From: Streptomyces sp. ISL-36
GTDB taxonomy: Bacteria > Actinomycetota > Actinomycetes > Streptomycetales > Streptomycetaceae
NCBI RefSeq assembly: GCF_018614205.1
Contig: NZ_JAGGOS010000081.1
Coordinates: 21,185 to 85,184 of the forward strand
DNA: 64,000 bases
Reading direction: 5' to 3'
The notes below the pieces were generated by a model, which searched no databases, was not told where the DNA came from, and saw only the letters and a list, made by a program, of their open reading frames with translations. The translations under genes and the position numbers were made by a program. Below, piece after piece: positions 15,000 through 23,320 of the stretch (its first letter is position 1; each line of letters begins with the position of its first letter).

Positions 15000-15203
15000 A
15001 TGCCGCCGTACCTCTTGCGCTCGCTGAGAGCCCTGGGGGAGTGGATCACCGCCGCAGGCCTGATGTGGCTTCCCCCGCCCCTACCCGCCCCGCCCTGCCT
15101 CGCGGAGCCGCCCCCCGGCCACCCGGAACGCCTCGGCCCGCCCGGCGCACCCCTGACCGCCCTCGAACGCAGTCTCCGCGAGGACCTCCCGGGCTGGCCG
15201 TGA
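15000..15203 (+). CDS. Small DUF6059-like protein
   Basis: A 67-residue protein. It has the features I associate with DUF6059: a short hydrophobic start (LRSLRALGEWITAAGLMW), a Pro-rich middle, then PGHPERLGP, PLTALERSL and a short acidic end. Such genes often lie beside SARP genes in Streptomyces; their function is not known. GGAAG lies nine bases before the ATG. The gene is divergent from the SARP gene and converges on the polysaccharide lyase gene with a 10-base gap. An in-frame start at 14913 would extend it but lies across the candidate SARP operator. Confidence 0.6.
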   Translation: MPPYLLRSLRALGEWITAAGLMWLPPPLPAPPCLAEPPPGHPERLGPPGAPLTALERSLREDLPGWP

Positions 15204-15213
15204 CCCCGAGCCG

Positions 15214-17661
15214 TCAGGCGAGCCTGACCACCGCCTTGTGCGTGGCGGCGAGTGTTCCCGGAGTGATCCGCAGCTGGAGCGCGGCGCCCGTCGCCAGCAC
15301 CTGGACCGTCGGGTCCTGGGACAGCACCGCCGAGACAGGCCGGTTCCACGTCAGGTCGATCACCGCCCCGTCGCGCAGGGGACCGGAGACGCAGATCGTC
15401 GCCGTGGTGCCGGACTCGCGGATCAGTACGCAGGCGGGGGCGCCGACGGTGACCTCGCCGACCGTGCCGCCGAGCCAGAAGTTGATCCCCGTGAAGCCGA
15501 GCGTGGGCACACGGACGCCCTGCTGCTCGTTGGCGTTGGCGAGGACGGTGAGCCAGCCGGTGTCGGCGGCGCGTGCGGCCGTCTGCGCCTGGCTCGCGCC
15601 CGGCATCAGGACGTAGGAGTACGCGGCCCAGGTCGGATCGGTGCCGTGGTCGAACCAGAGGGTGAGGTAGCGGCGGGTGACCGGATCGGTCACCGCGCCC
15701 TTGTTGATGTCCGACCATGCGCCGGTGCGGGCCTGGCGCAGGGCCTTCAGGGAGGCACCGCCACCGGGGAAGACGTAACCCGCGTGTCCGGCGAGATGGG
15801 CCCACCGCGCCCCGGCGAGGGTGGCGCTCCAGCCGAGCGTGGCGGGCTGGACCGTGCCGTCGACGGTGAAGGCGTGGCTGCCGGTCTCACCGAGGTTGCG
15901 GTTCTCCACGACCGATTCGACACCGGTGCCGTCGCGGCCGTGGATTCCGGCGCCGAGGCAGACGACCGCGTCGTCCAGGAAGAACCAGGACTTCTTGGCC
16001 AGGAGCGTGGAGGACAGTCCCTTGAGGTACTGCCCCACGGCCGCGTACGTGCCGTCCGTCGTCCCGCCGACCCAGCGCACGTCGGGCCGGGCCGCGCCCC
16101 AGGTGCCGCCTTCACCGTCGGCGAGCGGCTTGCGGGAGGCGGTGGTGCCGGGCAGCCGGTAGGGGTCGACCGTCGGCCAGAAGTTGTCGCTGTACTGCCC
16201 GTTGGCGAAGTCGTCGCCCCACCAGGAGAGCATGCCGGAGCCGCTGTGCCAGGCGCGCAGGTTCTCGCCGTTGCCGTTCTCGTAGTACGTGATCCGGTTC
16301 GACGCCATGGAGAGCGAGGCCGCCCAGCCGGCGCGGCGGTGCACGGCCCGGTCCATGCCGGGGAAGAGACGGTGACCGGACGGCTCGGGACTCGCCGCGG
16401 TCGTACCGTCGTCGACGGCCTTGAGGCGGGCGAGCGCGGAGACGCCGAGCGCGGGACTGGCGAGCAGCGGGCTGTAGTAGTCGCGGGCGATCCAGCCCTT
16501 GACCATGCCGTCCCAGCGGGCCTTCTCCGCGGTCGACGCGCTCTGCGCGAGCAGCGCGACGCAGGCGATGATCGCGTGGCCGCGCAGGTGGTCGTCCTGA
16601 CGGACACCTCTGGTGTCCGTCTTCTGCACCCCGCGGCTGATCGCGCGCCCCGAGACGGCGTCCATGGCGAGGCCGTTGAAGAGGAAGGGCGCGTACGCCT
16701 TCTCGACGGAGTCGAACACGACCTGCCGGCCGCCGTCCGTGACCTCCCACGCCGAACCCTTGAGCAGTGCGAAGAGGAGGGAGAGACCGCCGAGCATGAC
16801 GGCGCCGTACGAACCGGCGTAGGGGACGTAGGTGTGCTGGATGAAGCTTCCGTCGGCGTAGAGCCCGTCGCCGGACGTGACGTACGGGAAGACCGGCGAG
16901 AGCGCGTCGCGGGCGAGGGCCAGCTTCGCGGCGGACTTGCCGATGACACCGCGCAGCGCGAGCACCCGGCACAGGTCGACCCGGTTGGCTCCGGTCGAGG
17001 TGCCGGAGTAGTTCGCGACCGCGCTGTCCGGCACGAACTGGTCCACGGCGGCGCAGTGTTCGTCGATGCGGGCCGAGCCGAGGTGGTCGTAGAGCAGCAC
17101 GTCGATGTCGAGCAGGGCCTGCGGGATGCCGATCTGCCAGCTGTACCAGTTGCCGTAGCGGGCCTGGCCGGCGTGGTAGGCCTGATCGTGGAGATGGTCG
17201 AGACCGGCGAGGATGTCCGCGCGCAGACCGGTGTCTCCGGTGAGACCGGTGCCGGGCTGGGAGTACGCCTCGGCGAGGGTGCGCAGCCGGTTGTAGCTGG
17301 TGTTGAGGTTGCCGGAGTACGTGTACGACTCGGCATCCGTGTCCGGCTCGGGGTCGGCGTAGGGCAGGTCCGGCCAGAGGGAGCCGCCGGCCGGGGCCAT
17401 GGAGGAGCGCAGATCGCGGGCGGTGGCACCGAGCGAGGCGAGTTTCGAGGCGAAGGGCTCGGCGGCCGGAGCGAAGCCTGTCCCGAGGAGCAGGTCCCGC
17501 CACTTCAGGCGCAGCGCGTCGTAGGCGTCGGCGGCGTGGGCGGGTGTCGCGGCGGCGGGCAGCACGACGGGCACGAGGGCGGCGGCGCCCAGCGCCGCGC
17601 GCAGCAGGGCGCGTCGGGACAGCAGGGAAGCGGGGACGGAGGAGAGCAGGGGGGAGTGCAT
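15214..17661 (-). CDS. Secreted polysaccharide lyase family 8 (hyaluronate/xanthan lyase-like)
   Basis: An 815-residue PL8 enzyme. A Tat-type signal (SRRALLRAALG, then AHA-AD cleavage near residue 43) directs export. Family motifs are NWYSWQIGIP at 171-180 and DGSFIQH at 270-276, followed by YAGSYG; His276 and Tyr285 are the likely catalytic pair with an upstream Asn. PL8 enzymes cleave uronic-acid polysaccharides (hyaluronan, chondroitin, xanthan, alginate) by beta-elimination; the substrate cannot be told from sequence by eye. ATG 17661 has AGGAGG nine bases upstream. A reading to 18396 is upstream extension without coding character. The gene lies outside the biosynthetic operon and marks the probable cluster border. 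Confidence 0.9.
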   Translation of the reverse strand: MHSPLLSSVPASLLSRRALLRAALGAAALVPVVLPAAATPAHAADAYDALRLKWRDLLLGTGFAPAAEPFASKLASLGATARDLRSSMAPAGGSLWPDLPYADPEPDTDAESYTYSGNLNTSYNRLRTLAEAYSQPGTGLTGDTGLRADILAGLDHLHDQAYHAGQARYGNWYSWQIGIPQALLDIDVLLYDHLGSARIDEHCAAVDQFVPDSAVANYSGTSTGANRVDLCRVLALRGVIGKSAAKLALARDALSPVFPYVTSGDGLYADGSFIQHTYVPYAGSYGAVMLGGLSLLFALLKGSAWEVTDGGRQVVFDSVEKAYAPFLFNGLAMDAVSGRAISRGVQKTDTRGVRQDDHLRGHAIIACVALLAQSASTAEKARWDGMVKGWIARDYYSPLLASPALGVSALARLKAVDDGTTAASPEPSGHRLFPGMDRAVHRRAGWAASLSMASNRITYYENGNGENLRAWHSGSGMLSWWGDDFANGQYSDNFWPTVDPYRLPGTTASRKPLADGEGGTWGAARPDVRWVGGTTDGTYAAVGQYLKGLSSTLLAKKSWFFLDDAVVCLGAGIHGRDGTGVESVVENRNLGETGSHAFTVDGTVQPATLGWSATLAGARWAHLAGHAGYVFPGGGASLKALRQARTGAWSDINKGAVTDPVTRRYLTLWFDHGTDPTWAAYSYVLMPGASQAQTAARAADTGWLTVLANANEQQGVRVPTLGFTGINFWLGGTVGEVTVGAPACVLIRESGTTATICVSGPLRDGAVIDLTWNRPVSAVLSQDPTVQVLATGAALQLRITPGTLAATHKAVVRLA

Positions 17662-17878
17662 GGCGGAGCAGACCTCCTGGGGGATGAGCGCCTGGCGGCG
17701 GGCGCTGTGGCGGACAGCATGCCCCGGACAGAAAGCGATTGCTACCCCCGGGGAGCGAGGCACGCCGGGAGCCGTACGTTCGCCTAACGGGGCCCGGACG
17801 GGCGAATGGGGGCCGAACCGCCGGGCGGGGGGCGGTGTCGTCACGAGGCCCTCCGCCGGTGCCCGTGAGTATCGGGGG

Positions 17879-18733
17879 ATGAGTGTCGTCCTGCCGGTCC
17901 TGTTCTCGTTCTTCGCCGCGTTCAGCAACGCGCTGGCCACCGTGCTGCAACGCCGCGCCGCGCTGACCGTCCGTCGGTCGGACTCGTTCCGCCCCGGCCT
18001 GATCCTCGATCTGCTGCGGCGCCCGCTCTGGCTGGCCGGCATCCTCGCGGTGGTCGCCGCGGGGGCCGGGCAGGCAGCGGCCCTGGCGACCGGGCCGCTG
18101 ACGCTCGTCCAGCCGCTGTTCGTGCTCGAACTGCCGCTCGCCCTGCTGATCGCCTCGCTGTGGGCGCGGGAACGGCTGCCCGCCCGTCTCTGGCTCGCTG
18201 TAGCCGGGGTGGTCGCGGGGATCGGGGTGGCTCTTGTGGCCGCCTCGCCGGCCGGGAACCGTACACAGGTGCCGCTCGACCGTTGGGTTCCGGCGCTCGT
18301 GGCCTGCGGCGTGGGCGTCGTGGCGCTGGCGGCGGCCGGACTGGGGAAACCACCCGGACGTGCCCGCGCCGGCTGTCTCGGGGCCGCGACGGCCATCTGT
18401 TACGCGCTCACCGCGGCGCTGATGAAGGTGTCCATGCACATCCTGGACGTGGGCGGCCTGGTCGCCTTTCTGACGACCTGGCAGACGTACGCCTTCGGCG
18501 CGACGGGGATCGCGGCTCTCCTTCTGCTCGAACACGCCATGCAGGGCGGACCGCTGGTCGCCTCGCAGCCGGCGCTGACCCTGGGGGACGCGGCGGTGAG
18601 TCTCCTGCTGGGCATCCTGCTGTACGAGGAACACGTGCGGGCGGGGTGGTGGCTGCTGCCGCAGCTGGTGGGGGTCGTCCTGATCGTCCTCGGGGTGTTC
18701 GCGCTGGCGCGCAGCGGGGTCGGCACGGCGTAG
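17879..18733 (+). CDS. DMT-superfamily (EamA-like) multi-pass membrane protein
   Basis: A 284-residue membrane protein with about nine to ten hydrophobic segments. It resembles the DMT or NIPA-like transporters common in Streptomyces: an N-terminal segment FSNALATVLQRRAA, internal LTLVQPLFVLELPLAL, and a second half with ICYALTAALMKVSM and SQPALTLGDA. Its substrate is unknown. The start ATG follows a GGGGG stretch. It is divergent from the PL8 gene with a 217-base gap in which I see no other gene. Confidence 0.8.
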   Translation: MSVVLPVLFSFFAAFSNALATVLQRRAALTVRRSDSFRPGLILDLLRRPLWLAGILAVVAAGAGQAAALATGPLTLVQPLFVLELPLALLIASLWARERLPARLWLAVAGVVAGIGVALVAASPAGNRTQVPLDRWVPALVACGVGVVALAAAGLGKPPGRARAGCLGAATAICYALTAALMKVSMHILDVGGLVAFLTTWQTYAFGATGIAALLLLEHAMQGGPLVASQPALTLGDAAVSLLLGILLYEEHVRAGWWLLPQLVGVVLIVLGVFALARSGVGTA

Positions 18734-18843
18734 CGACGACTGCTCCGGCCGAGGACGCGAGCGTCCCGGACGACTCGCCCGGGACGGGGGCGTCGAAGGT
18801 CCGCCGGGCCGGCGGACACGACAATCGAGACACCCAAGACGAT

Positions 18844-18922
18844 CGAGACGCGACCTCCCCGAGACGCGACCTCCTCCCCGAGACGCGACCTCCTCCCCGA
18901 GACACGACCTCCCCGAGACACG
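18844..18922. repeat. Tandem CGAGACGCGACCTCC repeats upstream of the cupin gene
   Basis: Five copies of a unit beginning CGAGACrCGACCTCC start at 18844, 18860, 18879, 18898 and 18914, with periods of 16 or 19 bases. The last one runs into the ribosome site of the cupin gene. Spacing is too short and irregular for CRISPR. The repeats could arise by slippage or act as regulator sites. Confidence 0.8.
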
Positions 18923-18932
18923 GAGATACGCC

Positions 18933-19346
18933 ATGGAGATCCTGGAACCGCAGCCGACCACGAAGGCTCCCGCCGACTGGTTCACCGGCGATGTCTGGTT
19001 CGACGTCATCTACGCCGGCCGTGAGCCGTCCCGCATGCGCGCCAACATGGTCCGCTTCGCACCCTGCGCCCGCACCCACTGGCACTCGCACGCTCTCGGG
19101 CAGACGCTGCACATCGTCTCCGGCACCGCCCTCATCGGCACCCGGGACGGCAGGATCATCGAGGCCTTCCCCGGCGACACGATCCACACGCCGCCGGGCG
19201 AGGAGCACTGGCACGGCGCCACCCCGGACCGGTTCATGGCGCACCTCGCGTTGTGGGAGGGCATCGGCGAGGGCATCCCGGAGACCACCTGGCTCGAGGA
19301 GGTCGGCGACGACGTATACACCGGCCCACGTATCAGCGCCAGCTGA
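18933..19346 (+). CDS. Small cupin-domain protein
   Basis: A 137-residue single-domain cupin. Motif 1 is THWHSHALGQTLHIVSG, giving three His and a Gln as possible metal ligands, and motif 2 is PGDTIHTPPGEEHWHG. This layout is common among small actinobacterial cupins described as mandelonitrile-lyase-like or carboxymuconolactone-linked. The reaction is not predictable. The next gene upstream is the DMT protein, with the tandem repeats between them. Confidence 0.85.
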   Translation: MEILEPQPTTKAPADWFTGDVWFDVIYAGREPSRMRANMVRFAPCARTHWHSHALGQTLHIVSGTALIGTRDGRIIEAFPGDTIHTPPGEEHWHGATPDRFMAHLALWEGIGEGIPETTWLEEVGDDVYTGPRISAS

Positions 19347-19454
19347 AGCGCAGGGGAATAGGCCCCCGGCACCCGTCGTTCTCGCTGCTGAAGCGGTCAC
19401 CGTCGATGCCCCCATGCCGGTGACCGAGAGCTCCGAGCAGCCCTCCGGAAAGCC

Positions 19455-20213
19455 ATGCCCAGTGCCCGAAGCGTTCGCAGCGCGCTAGCCGCCCTCGGCG
19501 TGCTGACCGTGCTCGTCGGCTGTTCCGCCGTGACCGGCGGCCCCGGTACCGCCGAAGTGTCCACCGCCGTCGTCGGCTCGGCCTCCGCGTCCCTGTCCGA
19601 GGCGCCCTCGCCGACGCCGCTCCCGTCCTCGCCGACGCCGCTCCCACCCTCGGCCGCACCCCCGGCCGCCGCCCCGGCCCCGGATCCGGAACCGAGCAAG
19701 CGGCGCCTGACCGCGGAGGTGGCCATACCGTCGATCGACCTCACCGACCTGCGGGTCGTGCCGTACGAGGGAACGACCGACGACCGGGCAGGCACCCGGA
19801 TACAGGACCGGGGCGTGGCCGCCAGCCCCTACGGAGAGCGGGGCGGAGTCGGCCCGGGCGAGATCGGCAACTACCTGGTGACCGCCCACCGGCTCTCCGC
19901 CGGCGGCCCCCTGCGCGACCTCCCCTCCGTGGACGTGGGCGACTCCGTCTTCGTCACGGCGGGGGACACCGTTTACGAGTACAAGATCGTCGAGACGCGG
20001 ACGACCTCCTTCCGCTCCGCCCGCTCCCTCGCGGAGCAGCGGGCCGCGGTTCCGGGCGAACCGGGCGAGAAGCCCACCCGGGCCATGATCACCCTCTCCA
20101 CCTGCGCGACGCCCGAGGACGACGCCGCGGGGAACTTCTGGCGCGACGCCCAGGGCAACCCCGAGCACCGCATCGACAAGATAGGCGTCCTGTCCGCGAC
20201 CCGACCGTCGTAG
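19455..20213 (+). CDS. Lipoprotein sortase-family transpeptidase (class E/F-like)
   Basis: A 252-residue sortase. The catalytic Cys217 is in TLSTC and His145 is in VTAHR; an Arg shortly after (Arg230 or Arg239) completes the triad. The N-terminus has a lipobox-like LVGC with Cys23, then a long Ser/Pro/Ala linker (about residues 45-82). So it is probably anchored by lipid rather than by a transmembrane helix, unlike most sortases. No LPXTG-type substrate gene is adjacent. Its stop is immediately followed by the broken end of a convergent gene. Confidence 0.82.
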   Translation: MPSARSVRSALAALGVLTVLVGCSAVTGGPGTAEVSTAVVGSASASLSEAPSPTPLPSSPTPLPPSAAPPAAAPAPDPEPSKRRLTAEVAIPSIDLTDLRVVPYEGTTDDRAGTRIQDRGVAASPYGERGGVGPGEIGNYLVTAHRLSAGGPLRDLPSVDVGDSVFVTAGDTVYEYKIVETRTTSFRSARSLAEQRAAVPGEPGEKPTRAMITLSTCATPEDDAAGNFWRDAQGNPEHRIDKIGVLSATRPS

Positions 20214-20984
20214 GCCGCGCGCACAAGCGGGGAGCAGTTGGCCGGCGGCGAAGTTTCGCAGCACGACGTCCAGCGGGGTTCCGTCCAGGGTCAGCTTGCC
20301 ATCGGACCGGGCGCGTACCTGGCCCACCTCGCCGATCCTCAGGTCGAGCCCCTGCTCGGCCATCGCCTCCTGGACGGCGCGCATGAGTCGTCCGTACGCG
20401 GCGACGGCGCCGTTCCCCTCGATGAGGCCGATTACCGGCTCCGCGCCGCCGGACAGGACCGGCCGGGCCCTGTCGCGCAGGACGGCCGCCATCCGGGCCG
20501 CGATGTCGACGTGGGCGAGGCCGTGCTTCCCGGCGAAGTCGGCGAAGGCCGGCGTCCGGAGCAGTGTCCGGTTGAAGACGGCCATCTTGGTGCCGCCCAC
20601 CTCGCTGCCGAGGTTGAACTCCAGGAGCTTGTACGACGTGTCGTCGTGGTAGACGTCCGCGCGGCCCAGCTTGTCCGGGCGGCCCGAGCCGGCTCGGCGG
20701 AGCAGGGCCGCGTGGCGCGGATCGAGCCCGATCTCCGCCGCGTACCGCTCCATGTCACCGTCGAAGAGTCGCTGCGGAAGGGAGACGAGGAGATCGAAGA
20801 ACCCCTCCAAGTCCTGGGCCAAGGCGTCGAGTTCCGGGCCGTACGCGAACCAGGGGCGGGGCAGCAGATGGGAGCGCCAGGCCTCGGCGAAGGCCGGAGG
20901 GAACTCGGCCCGCGCGACCGCGTCGCCCGGCCCGCCGTCCCCGCGCAGGCACTCGTCCACGTACATCCGGCTCAGCTCGCTCAT
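20214..20984 (-). pseudogene. 3'-truncated conserved gene (ATP-grasp-like N-terminal part)
   Basis: Reading left from ATG 20984, about 250 residues starting MSELSRMYVDECLRGD look like the N-terminal half of a longer conserved actinobacterial protein, which I tentatively relate to circularly permuted ATP-grasp/glutathionylspermidine-synthase-like families (segments RPWFAYG, LEFNLGSEVGG, PVIGLIEGNG, DVVLRNF). The similarity appears to stop around 20225-20260. The frame then stays open antisense to the whole sortase gene as far as 19485, with no sensible protein. The C-terminal half is therefore missing, consistent with a deletion or insertion joint at the sortase stop. Family naming is uncertain; the truncation is inferred from recalled homologue length. 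Confidence 0.6.
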
Positions 20985-21174
20985 CTGCCTCGGCTCGATT
21001 CGGTGAAGGAGTCGCGTACGGAGGTCAGTCGACCACGCGTGGGCGCCCCCTCGGGCGGAAACGCCCCTCGCACCGTTCAGCCCGTGCGGGTGGCGGGCTG
21101 GCTCGTGCGCGTGGCCGTGCGGGCGGCGTGCCCGTGTCCCGCCGCCCGGCGCCACGGGGGGTGCCGTCACCCGC

Positions 21175-21202
21175 TTGCCGCTCCTCCGGTTGCAGCTAAT
21201 GT
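21175..21202 (+). promoter_or_regulatory. Possible promoter of the sugar ABC importer
   Basis: TTGCCG at 21175-21180 and TAATGT at 21197-21202 are 16 bases apart, a plausible housekeeping-type promoter about 80 bases before the binding-protein ATG. An unusually A/T-rich stretch (GATATATAG, 21204-21212) and the palindrome CACATGTG (21216-21223) follow, possible operator sequence. The remainder of 20985-21280 shows no gene. Confidence 0.4.
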
Positions 21203-21280
21203 CGATATATAGGCCACATGTGCACCCTCGCTCCCGCGCCCTCCCGGTGAAGGAAAGGGGCCGCACGGAAGGAGCCTCCG

Positions 21281-22372
21281 ATGACCCGTACATTGCGGGG
21301 CGCGATCGCCCTCGCCGGAGCCGTAGCCCTCTCCCTGGGAGCGGTGGCGACCAGCGGCGCTGCGGACCCGGGCGCGGACAGCGCGGCACAGGGCGAGGTG
21401 AAGATCGGTCTGCTGCTGCCGGAGAGCAAGACCACGCGGTACGAGAAGTTCGACCGGCCCTACATCGAGGCCAAGATCAAGCAACTGGCGCCCGGGGCGC
21501 AGATCGACTACTACAACGCCGCCGAGAGCGCGACCACCCAGCAACAGCAGGTGAACACCGCTCTCACCAAGGGCGACAAGGTGCTCATCCTGGACGCCGT
21601 CGACGCCAAGTCGATCCAGTCCTCCGTGCAGAAGGCCCATGACGCGGGCGTGAAGGTCGTCGCGTACGACCGGCTCGCCCAGGGCCCCGTCGACGCCTAC
21701 GTCTCGTACGACAACCGCAAGGTCGGCGAGTTGCAGGGCAAGGCGCTGCTCGACGCGCTCGGTGACAAGGCCAAGAGCGGCCAGATCGTGATGCACAACG
21801 GTTCGCCGACCGACCCGAACGCCGCCGAGTTCAAGGCCGGCGCCCACTCCGTCCTCGACGGCAAGGTGAAGATCGGCAAGGAGTACGACACCCCGAACTG
21901 GGACCCGAACAACGCCAACCAGCAGATGTCCGGCGCCATCAGCGCGCTCGGCAAGGAGAACATCGTCGGTGTCTACTCGGCCAACGACGGGCTGGCCGCC
22001 GGCATCGCCACCGCCCTCAAGGCGGCCGGCATCAACGTGCCGCTGACCGGCCAGGACGCCCAGCTCGACGCGATCCAGCGGATCCTCCTCGGTACCCAGA
22101 CGATCACGGTCGAGAAGCCCTACAAGCCGGAGGCCGAAGCCGCCGCGACGATGGCGGTCGATCTGGCGGAGGGCAAGCAACTGCCCGAATCCCTGACGCC
22201 CACCACCGTCACCAGCGGCAGCGGCCAGAAGGTCCCCGCCACGCTGCTGACACCGGTCGTGGTCACCAAGGACAACATCAAGGACACGGTCGTCAAGGAC
22301 GGTCTCTACACCGTCAAGGAGATCTGCACCCCGACCTACGCCCGGGCCTGCGAGGAGGCCGGTCTGCGGTAG
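21281..22372 (+). CDS. Sugar ABC importer binding protein (xylose/ribose CUT2 type)
   Basis: A 363-residue periplasmic-binding-protein-like family 4 protein, nearest in style to D-xylose binding proteins: KIGLLLPESKTTRYEKFD at residues 46-63, VAYDRLA, YVSYDNRKVGELQG and LTGQDAQLDAIQRI. The N-terminal 28 residues are a Sec-type signal, but I see no lipobox Cys, which is unusual for an actinobacterial ABC binding protein. It is first in a three-gene set with the ATPase and permease. AAGGAG lies about ten bases before the ATG. Confidence 0.88.
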   Translation: MTRTLRGAIALAGAVALSLGAVATSGAADPGADSAAQGEVKIGLLLPESKTTRYEKFDRPYIEAKIKQLAPGAQIDYYNAAESATTQQQQVNTALTKGDKVLILDAVDAKSIQSSVQKAHDAGVKVVAYDRLAQGPVDAYVSYDNRKVGELQGKALLDALGDKAKSGQIVMHNGSPTDPNAAEFKAGAHSVLDGKVKIGKEYDTPNWDPNNANQQMSGAISALGKENIVGVYSANDGLAAGIATALKAAGINVPLTGQDAQLDAIQRILLGTQTITVEKPYKPEAEAAATMAVDLAEGKQLPESLTPTTVTSGSGQKVPATLLTPVVVTKDNIKDTVVKDGLYTVKEICTPTYARACEEAGLR

Positions 22373-22419
22373 CCGCGCTCCGGGCGGCCCGGCGGTGAGG
22401 CGACGCCGCCGGGCGAGGC

Positions 22420-22520
22420 GCCCGGACGAGCGGTTGAGATCCGGGACGTCCGGACGAGATGCCCGGACGAGCGGACGAGATACCGGGACGCCAGGCAAGA
22501 CGCCCGGACGAGCGGGCGAG
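22420..22520. repeat. 41-bp degenerate tandem repeat in the gap before the ATPase gene
   Basis: GCCCGGACGAG recurs at 22420, 22461 and 22502, exactly 41 bases apart, with related sequence between copies. The repeat fills most of the 165-base gap between the binding-protein and ATPase genes. It may lower downstream expression or be a slippage product. Confidence 0.75.
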
Positions 22521-22537
22521 CGGAGGAGGCGGTTCCG

Positions 22538-23320
22538 TTGCCGGAAGCACCTGTGCTCACACTGCGGGGGATCTCCAAGCGGTTCGGCGCGGTCCAGGCC
22601 CTGTCGGGCTTCGACCTGGAGGTCCACGCCGGCGAGGTCGTCGCGCTCGTCGGCGACAACGGCGCCGGCAAGTCCACCGCCGTCAAGGCGATCGCCGGGG
22701 TGAACCCTCCGGACGAGGGCGTCATCGAGTGGGAGGGCCGCCGGGTCACCATCAACCGGCCGCACGACGCCCAGAACCTCGGCATCGCCACCGTCTACCA
22801 GGACTTGGCGCTGTGCGACAACCTCGACGTCGTCGGCAACCTCTTCCTCGGCCGCGAACTGCGCCGTTTCGGCGTCCTCGACGAGGTCCGCATGGACCAG
22901 CGCTCCCGCGAGCTGCTCGACACCCTGTCCATCCGCATCCCCAGCGTCCGCATCCCCGTCGCCTCCCTCTCCGGCGGCCAGCGCCAGACGGTGGCGATCG
23001 CCCGCTCGCTCATCGGCGAACCGAGGGTCGTCATCCTGGACGAGCCGACCGCCGCCCTCGGCGTGGAGCAGACCGCCGAAGTCCTCGACCTGGTCGAACG
23101 GCTCCGCGACCGCGGCCTCGGCACCATCCTCATCAGCCACAACATGGTGGACGTGATGGCGGTCGCCGACCGGATCGCGGTCATGCGCCTCGGCCGGAAC
23201 AACGGCTTCTTCGACAAGCGCTCCACCACCACCGAGGAGATCATCTCCGCCATCACCGGGGCCACCGACAGCGCCGTCACCCGCCGCCAGGCCCGCAAAC
23301 GGGAGGAGGGAGAGCGATGA
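22538..23320 (+). CDS. Sugar ABC importer ATP-binding protein (CUT2 type, single domain)
   Basis: A 260-residue ABC ATPase. Walker A is GDNGAGKST, the Q-loop is VYQDLAL, the signature is LSGGQRQ and Walker B is VVILDEPTAALG. It has one nucleotide-binding domain, where many xylose/ribose ATPases have two, so a dimer is expected. The start is TTG 22538, with GGAGGAGG eight bases upstream; no in-frame ATG fits better. Its stop overlaps the permease ATG (ATGA). Confidence 0.9.
   Translation: MPEAPVLTLRGISKRFGAVQALSGFDLEVHAGEVVALVGDNGAGKSTAVKAIAGVNPPDEGVIEWEGRRVTINRPHDAQNLGIATVYQDLALCDNLDVVGNLFLGRELRRFGVLDEVRMDQRSRELLDTLSIRIPSVRIPVASLSGGQRQTVAIARSLIGEPRVVILDEPTAALGVEQTAEVLDLVERLRDRGLGTILISHNMVDVMAVADRIAVMRLGRNNGFFDKRSTTTEEIISAITGATDSAVTRRQARKREEGER

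Noticed and set aside
15214..18396. Extended 1060-residue start for the PL8 lyase
   Set aside because: The upstream 245 codons are opposite the DMT membrane-protein gene and the Tat signal begins at ATG 17661 with a strong ribosome site.
18844..18922. CRISPR-like repeated units upstream of the cupin gene
   Set aside because: Units are 16-19 bases with no unique spacers and no cas genes; they are simple tandem repeats.
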